NCBI GenBank assembly: GCA_963592135.1
Contig: CAVAVP010000031.1
Coordinates: 1 to 64,000, forward strand
Reading direction: 5' to 3'
DNA from: UBA3700 sp963592135
GTDB taxonomy: Bacteria; Bacillota; Clostridia; Christensenellales; UBA3700
Length of the DNA stretch: 64,000 bases
Below the pieces are notes generated by a model, which did not search any database, was not told the DNA's origin, and saw only the letters and a list, made by a program, of their open reading frames with translations. A program made the translations under genes and the position numbers. Shown piece by piece: positions 34,454 to 42,786 of the stretch. Each line of letters opens with the position of its first letter. Positions within the stretch are counted from its first letter, which is position 1.

Positions 34454-35146
34454 ATGACAGCAAAAATAGAAATGCATTTGCATGTAAAGGGAACTTCAAG
34501 TTGTGCGCATGTTGGTGTAAAAGGGATTATAAAGGAATATAAAGATAAAGGCTATAGCGGTATAGTTTGTACCAATCATTTTAATGAGACATCCTATAAA
34601 TATTTATGGGGTATAACAAATAATAGAAAAATAAAAACTTTTATTAAGGCTTTCGAGTCTCTTAAAGAGGAAGGATTAAAAAATAATATAAAAGTATATT
34701 TTGGTATGGAACTTGCACTTAAAGGTGAGGATTATAGTTTAATAAATAAAGAGTGTACAGAAGTTCTTGTTTATGGAATTACTAAAGAGGAATTTTTAGA
34801 ATTACAAAAATCTATCGTTTATCTTTCTCATGAAGAATTAATGAGTATGGCTAACAAAAAAGGGTGGGTGCTTGTGCAATCACATCCATTTAGGCCTAGA
34901 ACAAGAAGAGAAAAGTTTGTTCACGGAGCTGAGGTTATAAATACTCACACAAAACATGATAATAAAAATGATTTAGCAAAAGAATATGCTAAAGAAAATA
35001 ATTTTATTGAAACTTGCGGTAGTGACTATCACGATAAAGGAATGGCAAAAGGCTTTTTAGAGTTTGAAAGTGCTCCTTTTGATGAAAAGGAATTAGCAAA
35101 ACTTTTAAGAGAAAGAAAATATAATATTCCAAATATTAATTGTTAA
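34454..35146 (+). CDS. PHP-domain phosphoesterase
   Basis: The 230-residue protein begins KIEMHLHVKGTSSCAHVG, the first PHP metal-binding motif, and continues with VCTNHFNE, YFGMELALK, QSHPFRP and CGSDYHDKG, giving the four metal-binding clusters of PHP hydrolases. It resembles the short histidinol-phosphatase/nuclease-like PHP proteins. The start has AAGGAAAT upstream and a TATAAT at 34431-34436; it is divergent from arsR. The substrate is unknown. Confidence 0.85.
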   Translation: MTAKIEMHLHVKGTSSCAHVGVKGIIKEYKDKGYSGIVCTNHFNETSYKYLWGITNNRKIKTFIKAFESLKEEGLKNNIKVYFGMELALKGEDYSLINKECTEVLVYGITKEEFLELQKSIVYLSHEELMSMANKKGWVLVQSHPFRPRTRREKFVHGAEVINTHTKHDNKNDLAKEYAKENNFIETCGSDYHDKGMAKGFLEFESAPFDEKELAKLLRERKYNIPNINC

Positions 35147-35156
35147 ATAAAATGTG

Positions 35157-35230
35157 CTTTAATGTAAGAAATTATATATGAGTTTTTAACCATAAAAATT
35201 CTTAATAAGAAGTATTTTCTTACACTAAAG
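35157..35230. repeat. nested inverted repeat between convergent genes
   Basis: CTTTAATGTAAGAAA (35157-35171) is nearly the reverse complement of TTTCTTACACTAAAG (35216-35230), enclosing about 44 nt that themselves contain TTTTTA ACCA TAAAAA. It lies between the stops of the PHP gene and pyrG and probably serves as a bidirectional 3' end, though it lacks a clean T tract. Confidence 0.5.
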
Positions 35231-35240
35231 ACAATTTTTA

Positions 35241-36845
35241 TCAGCTCTTTATTTGATGTTTGCAAGCTGCAAGTACAAATTCTCTAAATAAAGGATGAGG
35301 GTGATTTGGACGAGATTTAAATTCTGGGTGATATTGTACACCTACAAAGAAATCCTCGTTTTCAATTTCAACTGTTTCAACTAAATGTCCATCTGGTGAA
35401 GTGCCAGTTACTTTTAGCCCACCTTTTATAAGTTCATCTCTATATTCGTTATTATATTCGTAACGATGTCTATGTCTTTCACTTATTTCAAGTTTTCCAT
35501 AAGCCTTTTTCATTATAGAATTAGAAACTATTTTACAAGGATAAGCTCCAAGTCTCATAGTGCCGCCCTTTATTAAACCTTTTTGATCAGGCATTAAATC
35601 TATAACTAAATGTTTGCTGTTTTCATCAAACTCTCTTGAATTAGCATCCAAATAACCAAGAACATGTCTTGCAAACTCGATAACAGTTATTTGCATACCT
35701 AAACAAATTCCAAAATAAGGAACATGATTTTCTCTTGCATATTTGCATGCAGATATCATACCTTCAATTCCGCGATTGCCAAATCCTCCTGGCACAATAA
35801 TACCTCCACAATCTTTAAAAATTTCTGGAGCTGACTCTTTGGTTACATCATCGCTATTCACCCATTTTATAGTTAAGTTTCTTCCGGCAATATAACTTGC
35901 ATGACTTAAGGCTTCAACAACGGATAAATAAGCATCGTGAAGTTTAACATATTTTCCAACAAGAGCAATTTTCACTTCACCTTCTCTTGCATGAATAGTA
36001 TTAACCATATTCTCCCATGGCTTTATATTAATAGGCCTTTCTTCAAGTCCGAGTTCTCTTAATGCAACAACATCAAGTCCGTTTTTGTGCAACATTAAAG
36101 GTGCTTCATAAAGACAAGGCAGTGTAGTGTTTGAAATAACACAATCGACAGGGACATTACAAAATAGCGAAATTTTCTTTTTTATTCCTTCATCTATTTC
36201 GCTATCTGTTCTTGTAACAATAATATCCGGTGAAATACCAAGAGACTGCATTTCTTTTACAGAATGTTGTGTAGGTTTTGTTTTAAACTCATCAGATCCT
36301 GAAATGTATGGAACTAAACATACATGAATAAATAAGCAATTTCTTCTGCCTACCTCTAAGGATAGTTGGCGAATAGCCTCTAAAAATGGTTGAGATTCTA
36401 TATCTCCTACTGTGCCTCCAATTTCAGTAATCATAATATCTGCTTTTGTGGTCTCGGCATTTTTCTTTATAAAAGCCTTAATTTCGTTTGTAACGTGAGG
36501 AATAATTTGTACCGTTTCGCCTAAGTATTCACCACGTCTTTCTTTATTTAAAACGTTCCAGTAAACTTTGCCTGAGGTTAGGTTAGAATATTTTGTTAAG
36601 TTTTCATCAATAAATCTTTCATAGTGTCCTAAGTCTAGGTCGGTTTCAGCACCATCTTCTGTTACATAAACCTCTCCATGTTGAAACGGAGACATAGTCC
36701 CTGGATCAACATTCATATATGGGTCTAATTTTTGAGAAGCAATTTTGTAGCCCCTTAATTTTAAAAGTCTACCTAAAGAGGCCGCAGTAATGCCTTTGCC
36801 TAATCCTGAAACAACACCACCAGTTACAAAAATAAATTTAGTCAT
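35241..36845 (-). CDS. pyrG: CTP synthase
   Basis: The 534-residue enzyme aminates UTP to CTP using glutamine. It starts MTKFIFVTGGVVSGLGKGI, with ITEIGGTVGDIESQPF in the synthetase domain. The C-terminal class I glutaminase has GICLGMQ (Cys nucleophile) and QYHPEFKSRP (His/Glu). It is the last gene of the glutamate synthase operon, 22 nt after the GXGXG subunit, so glutamine-consuming nucleotide synthesis is co-transcribed with nitrogen assimilation. Confidence 0.97.
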   Translation of the reverse strand: MTKFIFVTGGVVSGLGKGITAASLGRLLKLRGYKIASQKLDPYMNVDPGTMSPFQHGEVYVTEDGAETDLDLGHYERFIDENLTKYSNLTSGKVYWNVLNKERRGEYLGETVQIIPHVTNEIKAFIKKNAETTKADIMITEIGGTVGDIESQPFLEAIRQLSLEVGRRNCLFIHVCLVPYISGSDEFKTKPTQHSVKEMQSLGISPDIIVTRTDSEIDEGIKKKISLFCNVPVDCVISNTTLPCLYEAPLMLHKNGLDVVALRELGLEERPINIKPWENMVNTIHAREGEVKIALVGKYVKLHDAYLSVVEALSHASYIAGRNLTIKWVNSDDVTKESAPEIFKDCGGIIVPGGFGNRGIEGMISACKYARENHVPYFGICLGMQITVIEFARHVLGYLDANSREFDENSKHLVIDLMPDQKGLIKGGTMRLGAYPCKIVSNSIMKKAYGKLEISERHRHRYEYNNEYRDELIKGGLKVTGTSPDGHLVETVEIENEDFFVGVQYHPEFKSRPNHPHPLFREFVLAACKHQIKS

Positions 36846-36867
36846 ATCATACTCTCCTTTATTGCTT

Positions 36868-37590
36868 TTAATTTGCTGTATATAATCTTTTATATGGGTT
36901 TGCAGAGTTTGGTTTTAACACAAAAAAATGCTCTTTCATTATTGAATTCGCGTTTAGATTAAAGTCACTTGCAAATTCTTCAATATATGTTTTTATTTCA
37001 TTTAATTCATCAATGCCTGCATCTTCACAGTTTACTTGTGGAGGAAGTGGAGAAGTAATAGTTGTTCCTCTTAAAAATATTTTGCCACCATGCATGCCAA
37101 CTCCTGTGAAATTTCCTACAATATCTTTATCTTGTTCAAGATTAAGAACAATTATTCTACCCCCGGCCATATACTCGCCTAAAAAAGAACCAACTTTTCC
37201 GCCAATTATAATTAAAGGAAATTTCTCCTTATATGCTTTCATATGTATGCCAGTTCTATATCCTGCATTGTTTCTTATAAATATTTTTCCGCCACGCATG
37301 GCGTATCCAGTAGCATCACCAGCACATCCATGAACTATGATTTTTCCATCATTCATCGTATCTCCAACTGCATCTTGAACAGAACTATTAACAATTATGT
37401 TGCATCCATCCATATATGAGGCTAGAGCATTACCAGGTACGCCATTTATAGTAATATTTTTACCATTAACTCCAGATGCTATATACCTTTGTCCTACTAT
37501 GTTATTTAAAACTATATCGCAATCATCGCTATGTCGAACGTATTCACATATTTCTTTGAAACCTAAATCTTTACAATCAATAATTTGCAT
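36868..37590 (-). CDS. glutamate synthase GXGXG-domain subunit
   Basis: The 240-residue right-handed beta-helix protein has repeated Gly turns: GVNGKNITINGVPGNALASY, GDTMNDGKIIVHGCAGDATG, GGKVGSFLGEYMAGGRIIV, GVGMHGGKIFLRG. It corresponds to the C-terminal GltB domain of bacterial glutamate synthase encoded separately, as in archaea. It has a structural role bridging the glutaminase and synthase domains. It lies 9 nt after the FMN-domain gene. Confidence 0.92.
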   Translation of the reverse strand: MQIIDCKDLGFKEICEYVRHSDDCDIVLNNIVGQRYIASGVNGKNITINGVPGNALASYMDGCNIIVNSSVQDAVGDTMNDGKIIVHGCAGDATGYAMRGGKIFIRNNAGYRTGIHMKAYKEKFPLIIIGGKVGSFLGEYMAGGRIIVLNLEQDKDIVGNFTGVGMHGGKIFLRGTTITSPLPPQVNCEDAGIDELNEIKTYIEEFASDFNLNANSIMKEHFFVLKPNSANPYKRLYTAN

Positions 37591-37599
37591 AAAATTCTC

Positions 37600-39105
37600 C
37601 TATTCGCCAGCGTGCATTATGCCTAGTATTTCTAATTCTTTTTCTGTCAAACCAATGCCGCGTAACATTAATCTATTGCCACGAAGAGCCTCTATAGAGT
37701 TTATCCCCATTCCGCCCATAATCTCTTTAATTTCATTAGTCCAAGCATTTATAAGATTTGTAAGTCTTACAACGCCTTCTTCAGGATTTAATCTCTTTGT
37801 CAATTCAGGTATTTGTGTTGCTATACCCCAGTTACATCTGCCTAGGTGACATGATCTACATAAATGACATCCAAGTGCCATAAGGGCAGCTGTTGCAATA
37901 TAACAAGCATCTGCACCAAGAGCTATTGCTTTAACAACATCAGAAGATGACCTTATAGAACCTCCAACAATTAAAGATACTTTATCTCTTATTCCTTCAT
38001 CTCTAAGTCTTTTATCAACAGCAGCAAGTGCGAGTTCAATTGGAATTCCTACATTATCTCTAATTCTAGTAGGAGCAGCACCCGTTCCGCCTCTAAATCC
38101 ATCTATGGCAATAATATCAGCACCTGATCTTGCAACACCGGATGCTATTACTGCCACATTATGTACAGCTGCTATTTTTACAATAACGGGTTTTTTGTAT
38201 TCGGAAGCTTCCTTTAGAGAGTAAACTAATTGTCTTAAATCTTCGATTGAATATATATCATGATGTGGAGCAGGAGATATTGCGTCACTGCCATGAGGAA
38301 TCATTCTTGTTCTTGAAACATCTTCGCTTACTTTAGAGCCAGGTAAATGTCCACCAATTCCTGGTTTAGCGCCTTGTCCCATTTTTATTTCAATTGCAGC
38401 TCCTGCATTTAAAAAGTCTTTATTTACTCCAAAACGACCTGATGCAACTTGAACTATTGTGTTAGGACCATATTTATAAAAATCCTCATGAAGACCGCCT
38501 TCACCAGTATTATATAAAATGCCTAATTCTTCAGCAGCCTTTGCAAGGGAAGCATGCGCGTTATAACTTATAGAACCATAACTCATGGCAGAAAACATTA
38601 TAGGCGTGGATAATTCTATTTTTGGTGGTAAGTTATTTATAATTTTTCCATTTTTGTCTCTTAAAATTTCAGAAGGTTTTGCGCCTAAAAAGGTTTTAGT
38701 TTCCATTGGCTCACGAAGCGGGTCAATTGGTGGATTTGTAACTTGAGAAGCATTGATTAATATTTTATCCCAATATACCGGATAATTTTCAGGATTTCCC
38801 ATTGATGACAGCAAAACACCGCCTGTTGTTGCTTGTCTATAAATTGAATTGATATTTGCGCTAGACCAGTTTGAATCCTCTCTAAATACATTGTTGGATT
38901 TAACTATTTTAAGAGCATGTGTAGGACATAACGCAACACATCTATGACAATTTACACATTTTGTTTCATCTGCAAGCATTATATTATGTTCACTGTCAAA
39001 GGTGTGAACTTCATTTGAGCATTGAGATTCACAAAGTCTACATTTTGTACATCTATTGTCATTTCTTTCTATTTCATATTGAGGTTCAATAAGATGAATT
39101 GCCAT
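37600..39105 (-). CDS. gltB: glutamate synthase FMN-domain subunit with N-terminal ferredoxin
   Basis: The 501-residue protein has two N-terminal [4Fe-4S] motifs (CTKCRLCESQC, CVNCHRCVALCP), then the GltS catalytic barrel with MFSAMSYGSISYNAHASLAKAA, GEGGLHEDFYKYGPNTIVQ, GQGAKPGIGGHLPG, DGFRGGTGAAP and Cys-rich CHLCRSCHLGRCNWGIATQ. This is the archaeal-type central subunit that makes glutamate from 2-oxoglutarate and channelled ammonia. No NADPH-binding GltD is next to it; the ferredoxin domain may take electrons directly. Confidence 0.93.
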   Translation of the reverse strand: MAIHLIEPQYEIERNDNRCTKCRLCESQCSNEVHTFDSEHNIMLADETKCVNCHRCVALCPTHALKIVKSNNVFREDSNWSSANINSIYRQATTGGVLLSSMGNPENYPVYWDKILINASQVTNPPIDPLREPMETKTFLGAKPSEILRDKNGKIINNLPPKIELSTPIMFSAMSYGSISYNAHASLAKAAEELGILYNTGEGGLHEDFYKYGPNTIVQVASGRFGVNKDFLNAGAAIEIKMGQGAKPGIGGHLPGSKVSEDVSRTRMIPHGSDAISPAPHHDIYSIEDLRQLVYSLKEASEYKKPVIVKIAAVHNVAVIASGVARSGADIIAIDGFRGGTGAAPTRIRDNVGIPIELALAAVDKRLRDEGIRDKVSLIVGGSIRSSSDVVKAIALGADACYIATAALMALGCHLCRSCHLGRCNWGIATQIPELTKRLNPEEGVVRLTNLINAWTNEIKEIMGGMGINSIEALRGNRLMLRGIGLTEKELEILGIMHAGE

Positions 39106-39106
39106 A

Positions 39107-40195
39107 TTATTTTACCTCCTTATTAACTTTAATAATTATCGCTTCTCCACCTTTAGGGTAGTATGTATTATAAGCATCAGGACATATTTGTCTAATAGCA
39201 CTTTCTTCGCTAGATATATATTTCATATCGTTTTTTTCTGCTATTACCATTGAACGTAGCTTAAGTCTATCATTAAGAGCCATAAGTCCCCCAGTAAAGC
39301 CTACAATAATAGAAAAAGGTCCAGTAATTAACTGTGAAGAGAATACATTTCTTAAAAATTTTTCTTTTTCTTGTTCTTCTTTTGGCATTTTTTCAATTGT
39401 GTCCCAAAATGGTGCGGCTATTACACCGGCTGTTTCTTTTAGTGTAAGACCCTTTTTCCTTGTTAGGTAATCAATTATGTAAGTTATAACTTCAGTGTCT
39501 GTTTGAAGTGTGCATTTATAGCCATACATTTCCATGGCTCGTTTATTTGCATCATATGAGGATATCTCGCCGTTATGGACTACAGATAAATCTAAAAGCG
39601 AAAATGGATGAGCGCCACCCCACCACCCAGGAGTATTTGTTGGGTATCTGCCATGAGCAGTAAAGGAATAACCTTCATATGAATCTAACATATAAAATCT
39701 TCCAACATCTTCTGGAAATCCTACTGCTTTAAAAATGCCCATATTTTTCCCTGACGAAAAAATATAAGCACCATTTATTTCAGTATTAATTTTAAAAACT
39801 GATCTAAAAACATAATCATCTTCTTTTAGTTGAGCAGCATCTAATTTTGTTTTTAGGGGAGTAACAAAGTATCTCCAAATCAGTGGTGCATCTGTAATTT
39901 CTCTTATTTGTTTTGTAGGAATTTTAGAAAGATTTACAATATCATAGTATTCTTCTATATATTCCTCGCATTGTTTTTTTGAAAGAGAGTCTGAATAAAA
40001 AATATGAAAAGCGTAATAATCTTTATACTCTGGATATATTCCATAGGCGGCAAAACCGCCTCCAAGACCATTTGACCTATCGTGCATAACAGCTATTGAT
40101 TTAATAATATCTTCGCCAGAAAATTTTCTTCCACTAGTTGAAATCATGGCAGCAACAGCACAACCGGATGGATTACGAAATTGACCCTCTAACAT
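39107..40195 (-). CDS. glutamate synthase class II glutaminase subunit
   Basis: The 362-residue Ntn-type glutaminase has a probable propeptide of 11 residues before the nucleophile Cys12 (NPSGCAVAAMI). Conserved glutaminase features are FTAHGRYPTNTPGWWGGAHP, VVHNGEIS and QTDTEV. It supplies ammonia from glutamine to the FMN subunit, whose start is 1 nt downstream. It is the first gene of the operon; its leader contains a terminator and a small hairpin described separately. Confidence 0.9.
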   Translation of the reverse strand: MLEGQFRNPSGCAVAAMISTSGRKFSGEDIIKSIAVMHDRSNGLGGGFAAYGIYPEYKDYYAFHIFYSDSLSKKQCEEYIEEYYDIVNLSKIPTKQIREITDAPLIWRYFVTPLKTKLDAAQLKEDDYVFRSVFKINTEINGAYIFSSGKNMGIFKAVGFPEDVGRFYMLDSYEGYSFTAHGRYPTNTPGWWGGAHPFSLLDLSVVHNGEISSYDANKRAMEMYGYKCTLQTDTEVITYIIDYLTRKKGLTLKETAGVIAAPFWDTIEKMPKEEQEKEKFLRNVFSSQLITGPFSIIVGFTGGLMALNDRLKLRSMVIAEKNDMKYISSEESAIRQICPDAYNTYYPKGGEAIIIKVNKEVK

Positions 40196-40231
40196 ATATC
40201 TCTCCTTATTTTTTTAAGCCTTATATCTTAC

Positions 40232-40282
40232 AAAAAAAAATAGGCGTCAATCTTCCATATGGTTGATTGAACGCCATTGTTC
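40232..40282 (-). promoter_or_regulatory. gltB-operon leader: A1..G4 hairpin overlapping a terminator
   Basis: Minus strand, 5' to 3': small hairpin GAAC-AATGGC-GTTC (40282-40269) whose 3' arm is also the 5' arm of the terminator GGCGTTCAATC/GATTGACGCC (40275-40243), followed by a T run (40240-40232). The hexaloop starts with A and has G at position 4, the rule for ANTAR-protein RNA targets. The two folds exclude each other. Confidence 0.6.
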
Positions 40283-40307
40283 GTTGTTTGATAAAAAATA
40301 TATTTTG

Positions 40308-40336
40308 ATTTTATGATTTTCAAAAACACTTGTCAA
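40308..40336 (-). promoter_or_regulatory. promoter of the glutamate synthase operon
   Basis: Minus strand TTGACA (40336-40331), 17-nt spacer, TAAAAT (40313-40308). Transcription starts about 20 nt before the small hairpin of the leader. Confidence 0.75.
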
Positions 40337-40457
40337 TTACAAATAGCATTTTTTTAGATAGATTTTTCCTTGATATATTGCCAATATTTATATAAAATAT
40401 TGATGGAGAGAACAGCGATATTTTTGTTGTATTTTACAAAAAAAAAAGAAAAAATTG

Positions 40458-40486
40458 TTGACACAAAAAATAAGTCTTGGTATATT
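40458..40486 (+). promoter_or_regulatory. glnN promoter
   Basis: TTGACA (40458-40463), 17-nt spacer, TATATT (40481-40486). The leader that follows is about 100 nt. Confidence 0.75.
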
Positions 40487-40504
40487 ATAGCCATATAAAT
40501 AAGT

Positions 40505-40547
40505 CAGCAAGGCGCTGTGGATTAATGTATCCATAGTGCCCTTTTTT
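40505..40547 (+). promoter_or_regulatory. glnN leader: A1..G4 hairpin overlapping a terminator
   Basis: CAGC-AAGGC-GCTG (40505-40517) forms a small hairpin whose loop begins with A and has G at position 4. Its 3' half is shared with the 12-bp terminator GGCGCTGTGGAT (40511-40522), loop TAATGT, ATCCATAGTGCC (40529-40540), then CTTTTTT. The arrangement is a classic attenuator, placed between the promoter and the glnN start. Confidence 0.7.
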
Positions 40548-40592
40548 ATTTATGAAAACAACAAAGATTAACTTTTAAGGAGAAATATAAAT

Positions 40593-42680
40593 ATGACAAA
40601 CATTCCAGAATTATTTGGCTCAATGGTATTCAATGATTCGGTAATGAAAGAAAGATTACCTCATGAAACTTACAAAGCAATGCATAAGACCATTCAAGAA
40701 GGTCAATCATTGGATATAACAGTTGCAAATGTAGTTGCTAATGCTATGAAGGATTGGGCAATTGAAAAGGGTGCAACTCATTACACTCACTGGTTCCAAC
40801 CTATGACTGGTGTTACCGCAGAAAAGCATGATAGTTTTATTTCACCAACAAAAGAGGGAAATATAATAATGGAGTTTTCTGGAAAAGAATTGATTAAAGG
40901 AGAACCAGATGCTTCATCATTCCCATCAGGAGGTTTAAGAGCAACCGCAGAAGCTCGTGGGTATACAGCCTGGGATCCAACATCTTATGCTTTTATTAAA
41001 GATAAATGTTTATGTATTCCAACAGCCTTTTGTTCATATACAGGGGAAGCCTTAGATAAAAAGACTCCACTTTTACGTTCTATGGCTGCAATTAATAAGC
41101 AAGCTTTAAGAATTTTAAAATTATTTGGAGACCCCGCAACTAAAGTTTCTACAACAGTAGGACCTGAACAAGAATATTTCTTAATTGATGAAGACATATA
41201 CGAAAAAAGAAAAGATTTAATTTATACAGGTCGTACATTATTTGGTGCTCCAGCTCCAAAGGGGCAAGAAATGGAAGATCACTACTTTGGTGTTATTAAG
41301 CCTAGAGTTCAAGCTTTTATGGACGATTTAAATGTGGAGTGTTGGAAACTTGGTATTTTAGCAAAAACAGAGCACAACGAAGTTGCACCTGCTCAACATG
41401 AATTGGCTCCAATTTTCTCAACAACAAATATTGCAACAGACCATAACCAAATCTTAATGGAGTTATTACAAAAAGTTGCAAAGAAACATCACATGGTATG
41501 TTTGCTTCATGAAAAGCCATTTGATGGAGTAAACGGTTCAGGCAAACATAATAACTGGTCTATAGGAACAGATAAAGCAAACTTATTAGAGCCAGGTGAA
41601 ACACCAGCAGAAAATGCAAAATTCTTGGTATTTTTAGCTGCTGTAATTAAGGCTGTTGACGAGTATCAAGATTTACTTAGAATCTCTGTTGCATCTGCAG
41701 GAAATGACCATAGATTGGGCGCTAATGAAGCACCTCCAGCTATTGTTTCAATGTTTGTTGGTGATGAACTTCAAGCAGTACTTGATTCAATCGAAAGCGG
41801 TATTAAATATGAGGGCAAAAAGAGAGTTCAAATGAAAATTGGTGTAGATGTTTTGCCAAAGTTCCCTAAGGATACTACAGATAGAAACAGAACCTCGCCA
41901 TTTGCATTTACTGGAAACAAATTTGAGTTCCGTATGGTAGGATCTGCAGATTCAATTGCTTGTGCAAATATTATGATTAATACAGCAGTGGCTGAAGAAT
42001 TAAGACAATTTGCAGACGAACTTGAAAAGGCAACAGATTTCCAAACAGCGTTAAATTCATTGGTTAAAAAGACTATTAAAGAACATAAGAGAATTATCTT
42101 TAACGGAAATGGCTATGACGATGCATGGATAAAAGAAGCAGAAAAGAGAGGACTTTTAAACTTAAAGACAACTCCTGAAGCTTTGGTTAGATATACTGAT
42201 AAGAAAAATCTTGAATTATTTAAAATTCATGAAGTATATACTGAAACTGAAGTTAAGGCAAGACAAGAAATCTTATTTGAAAACTATGCAAAATTAATCA
42301 ATATTGAAGCATTAACAATGATTCAAATGGTTAAAAAGTCTATTTTGCCTGCCATATCTTCTTACTCAAAAGAAATCGCTGATACAATTTTAAAGAAGAA
42401 GGAAGCAATTAAGGATATAGATTGTTCATATGAGGAATTACAATTAAAGAAAATGTCAAAATATAGTGCAAAGATGCTTGAAGATGTTCAATCACTAGAG
42501 GCTGCTGAAAAGAAAGCATTTAGGATTGAAGAAGCACAAGATAGAGCAATGAGCTTTATGCAAGAAGTTTTACCTTTAATGTCAGCAGTTAGAGCAAGTT
42601 CAGATGCACTAGAAACTACTGTTTCTAAGAAGTGTTGGCCTTTCCCGACATACGGAGACATCTTATTCTCAGTAAAATAA
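40593..42680 (+). CDS. glnN: glutamine synthetase type III
   Basis: The 695-residue length and motifs are those of GSIII. I see FPSGGLRATAEARGYTAWDPTS, VGPEQEYFLIDE with metal-binding Glu, KTEHNEVAPAQHELAP, HEKPFDGVNGSGKHNNWS (the GSxKHxNWS His), RNRTSPFAFTGNKFEFR and the C-terminal helical extension special to GSIII. It makes glutamine from glutamate, ammonia and ATP as a large homo-oligomer. A TTAAGGAG box lies before the ATG. Expression is likely controlled by the leader attenuator. It is the only catalytically intact GS in the window. Confidence 0.96.
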   Translation: MTNIPELFGSMVFNDSVMKERLPHETYKAMHKTIQEGQSLDITVANVVANAMKDWAIEKGATHYTHWFQPMTGVTAEKHDSFISPTKEGNIIMEFSGKELIKGEPDASSFPSGGLRATAEARGYTAWDPTSYAFIKDKCLCIPTAFCSYTGEALDKKTPLLRSMAAINKQALRILKLFGDPATKVSTTVGPEQEYFLIDEDIYEKRKDLIYTGRTLFGAPAPKGQEMEDHYFGVIKPRVQAFMDDLNVECWKLGILAKTEHNEVAPAQHELAPIFSTTNIATDHNQILMELLQKVAKKHHMVCLLHEKPFDGVNGSGKHNNWSIGTDKANLLEPGETPAENAKFLVFLAAVIKAVDEYQDLLRISVASAGNDHRLGANEAPPAIVSMFVGDELQAVLDSIESGIKYEGKKRVQMKIGVDVLPKFPKDTTDRNRTSPFAFTGNKFEFRMVGSADSIACANIMINTAVAEELRQFADELEKATDFQTALNSLVKKTIKEHKRIIFNGNGYDDAWIKEAEKRGLLNLKTTPEALVRYTDKKNLELFKIHEVYTETEVKARQEILFENYAKLINIEALTMIQMVKKSILPAISSYSKEIADTILKKKEAIKDIDCSYEELQLKKMSKYSAKMLEDVQSLEAAEKKAFRIEEAQDRAMSFMQEVLPLMSAVRASSDALETTVSKKCWPFPTYGDILFSVK

Positions 42681-42694
42681 AAAGAGAATAAAAC

Positions 42695-42753
42695 TATAAT
42701 ATAAAAACGCAATGGTTGCGAGATTTAGTTTAGGCTAAATCTCGCATTTTTTT
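42695..42753 (+). promoter_or_regulatory. asnB promoter -10 and leader attenuator
   Basis: TATAAT (42695-42700) is followed by a small hairpin CGCA-ATGGT-TGCG (42708-42720), loop beginning with A and with G at position 4. Its 3' arm is the start of the perfect 12-bp terminator TGCGAGATTTAG (42717-42728), loop TTTAGG, CTAAATCTCGCA (42735-42746), then TTTTTTT. The same layout occurs in the glnN and gltB leaders. Confidence 0.65.
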
Positions 42754-42786
42754 AAGAGAGAAATAAATATTAGGAGAGAAGTAGAT

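Larger units (their letters stand above)
40196..40592. other. divergent gltB/glnN control region
   Basis: These 397 nt separate the two divergent nitrogen operons. They hold the gltB promoter and leader on the minus strand (40232-40336) and the glnN promoter and leader on the plus strand (40458-40547). The middle (about 40340-40455) is very AT-rich and I see no further gene or clear GlnR-type site in it. Confidence 0.8.

Noticed and set aside
40440..40520. A second (P1) hairpin upstream of the glnN small hairpin, as in classic tandem ANTAR targets
   Set aside because: The only candidate, TTATA-GCCA-TATAA, overlaps the -10 box and would not be transcribed in full. I therefore describe single-hairpin leaders.
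40196..40592. GlnR/TnrA box or T-box riboswitch in the gltB/glnN region
   Set aside because: I found no TGTNAN7TNACA-type palindrome and no T-box or specifier-loop pattern; the leader is too short for a T-box.
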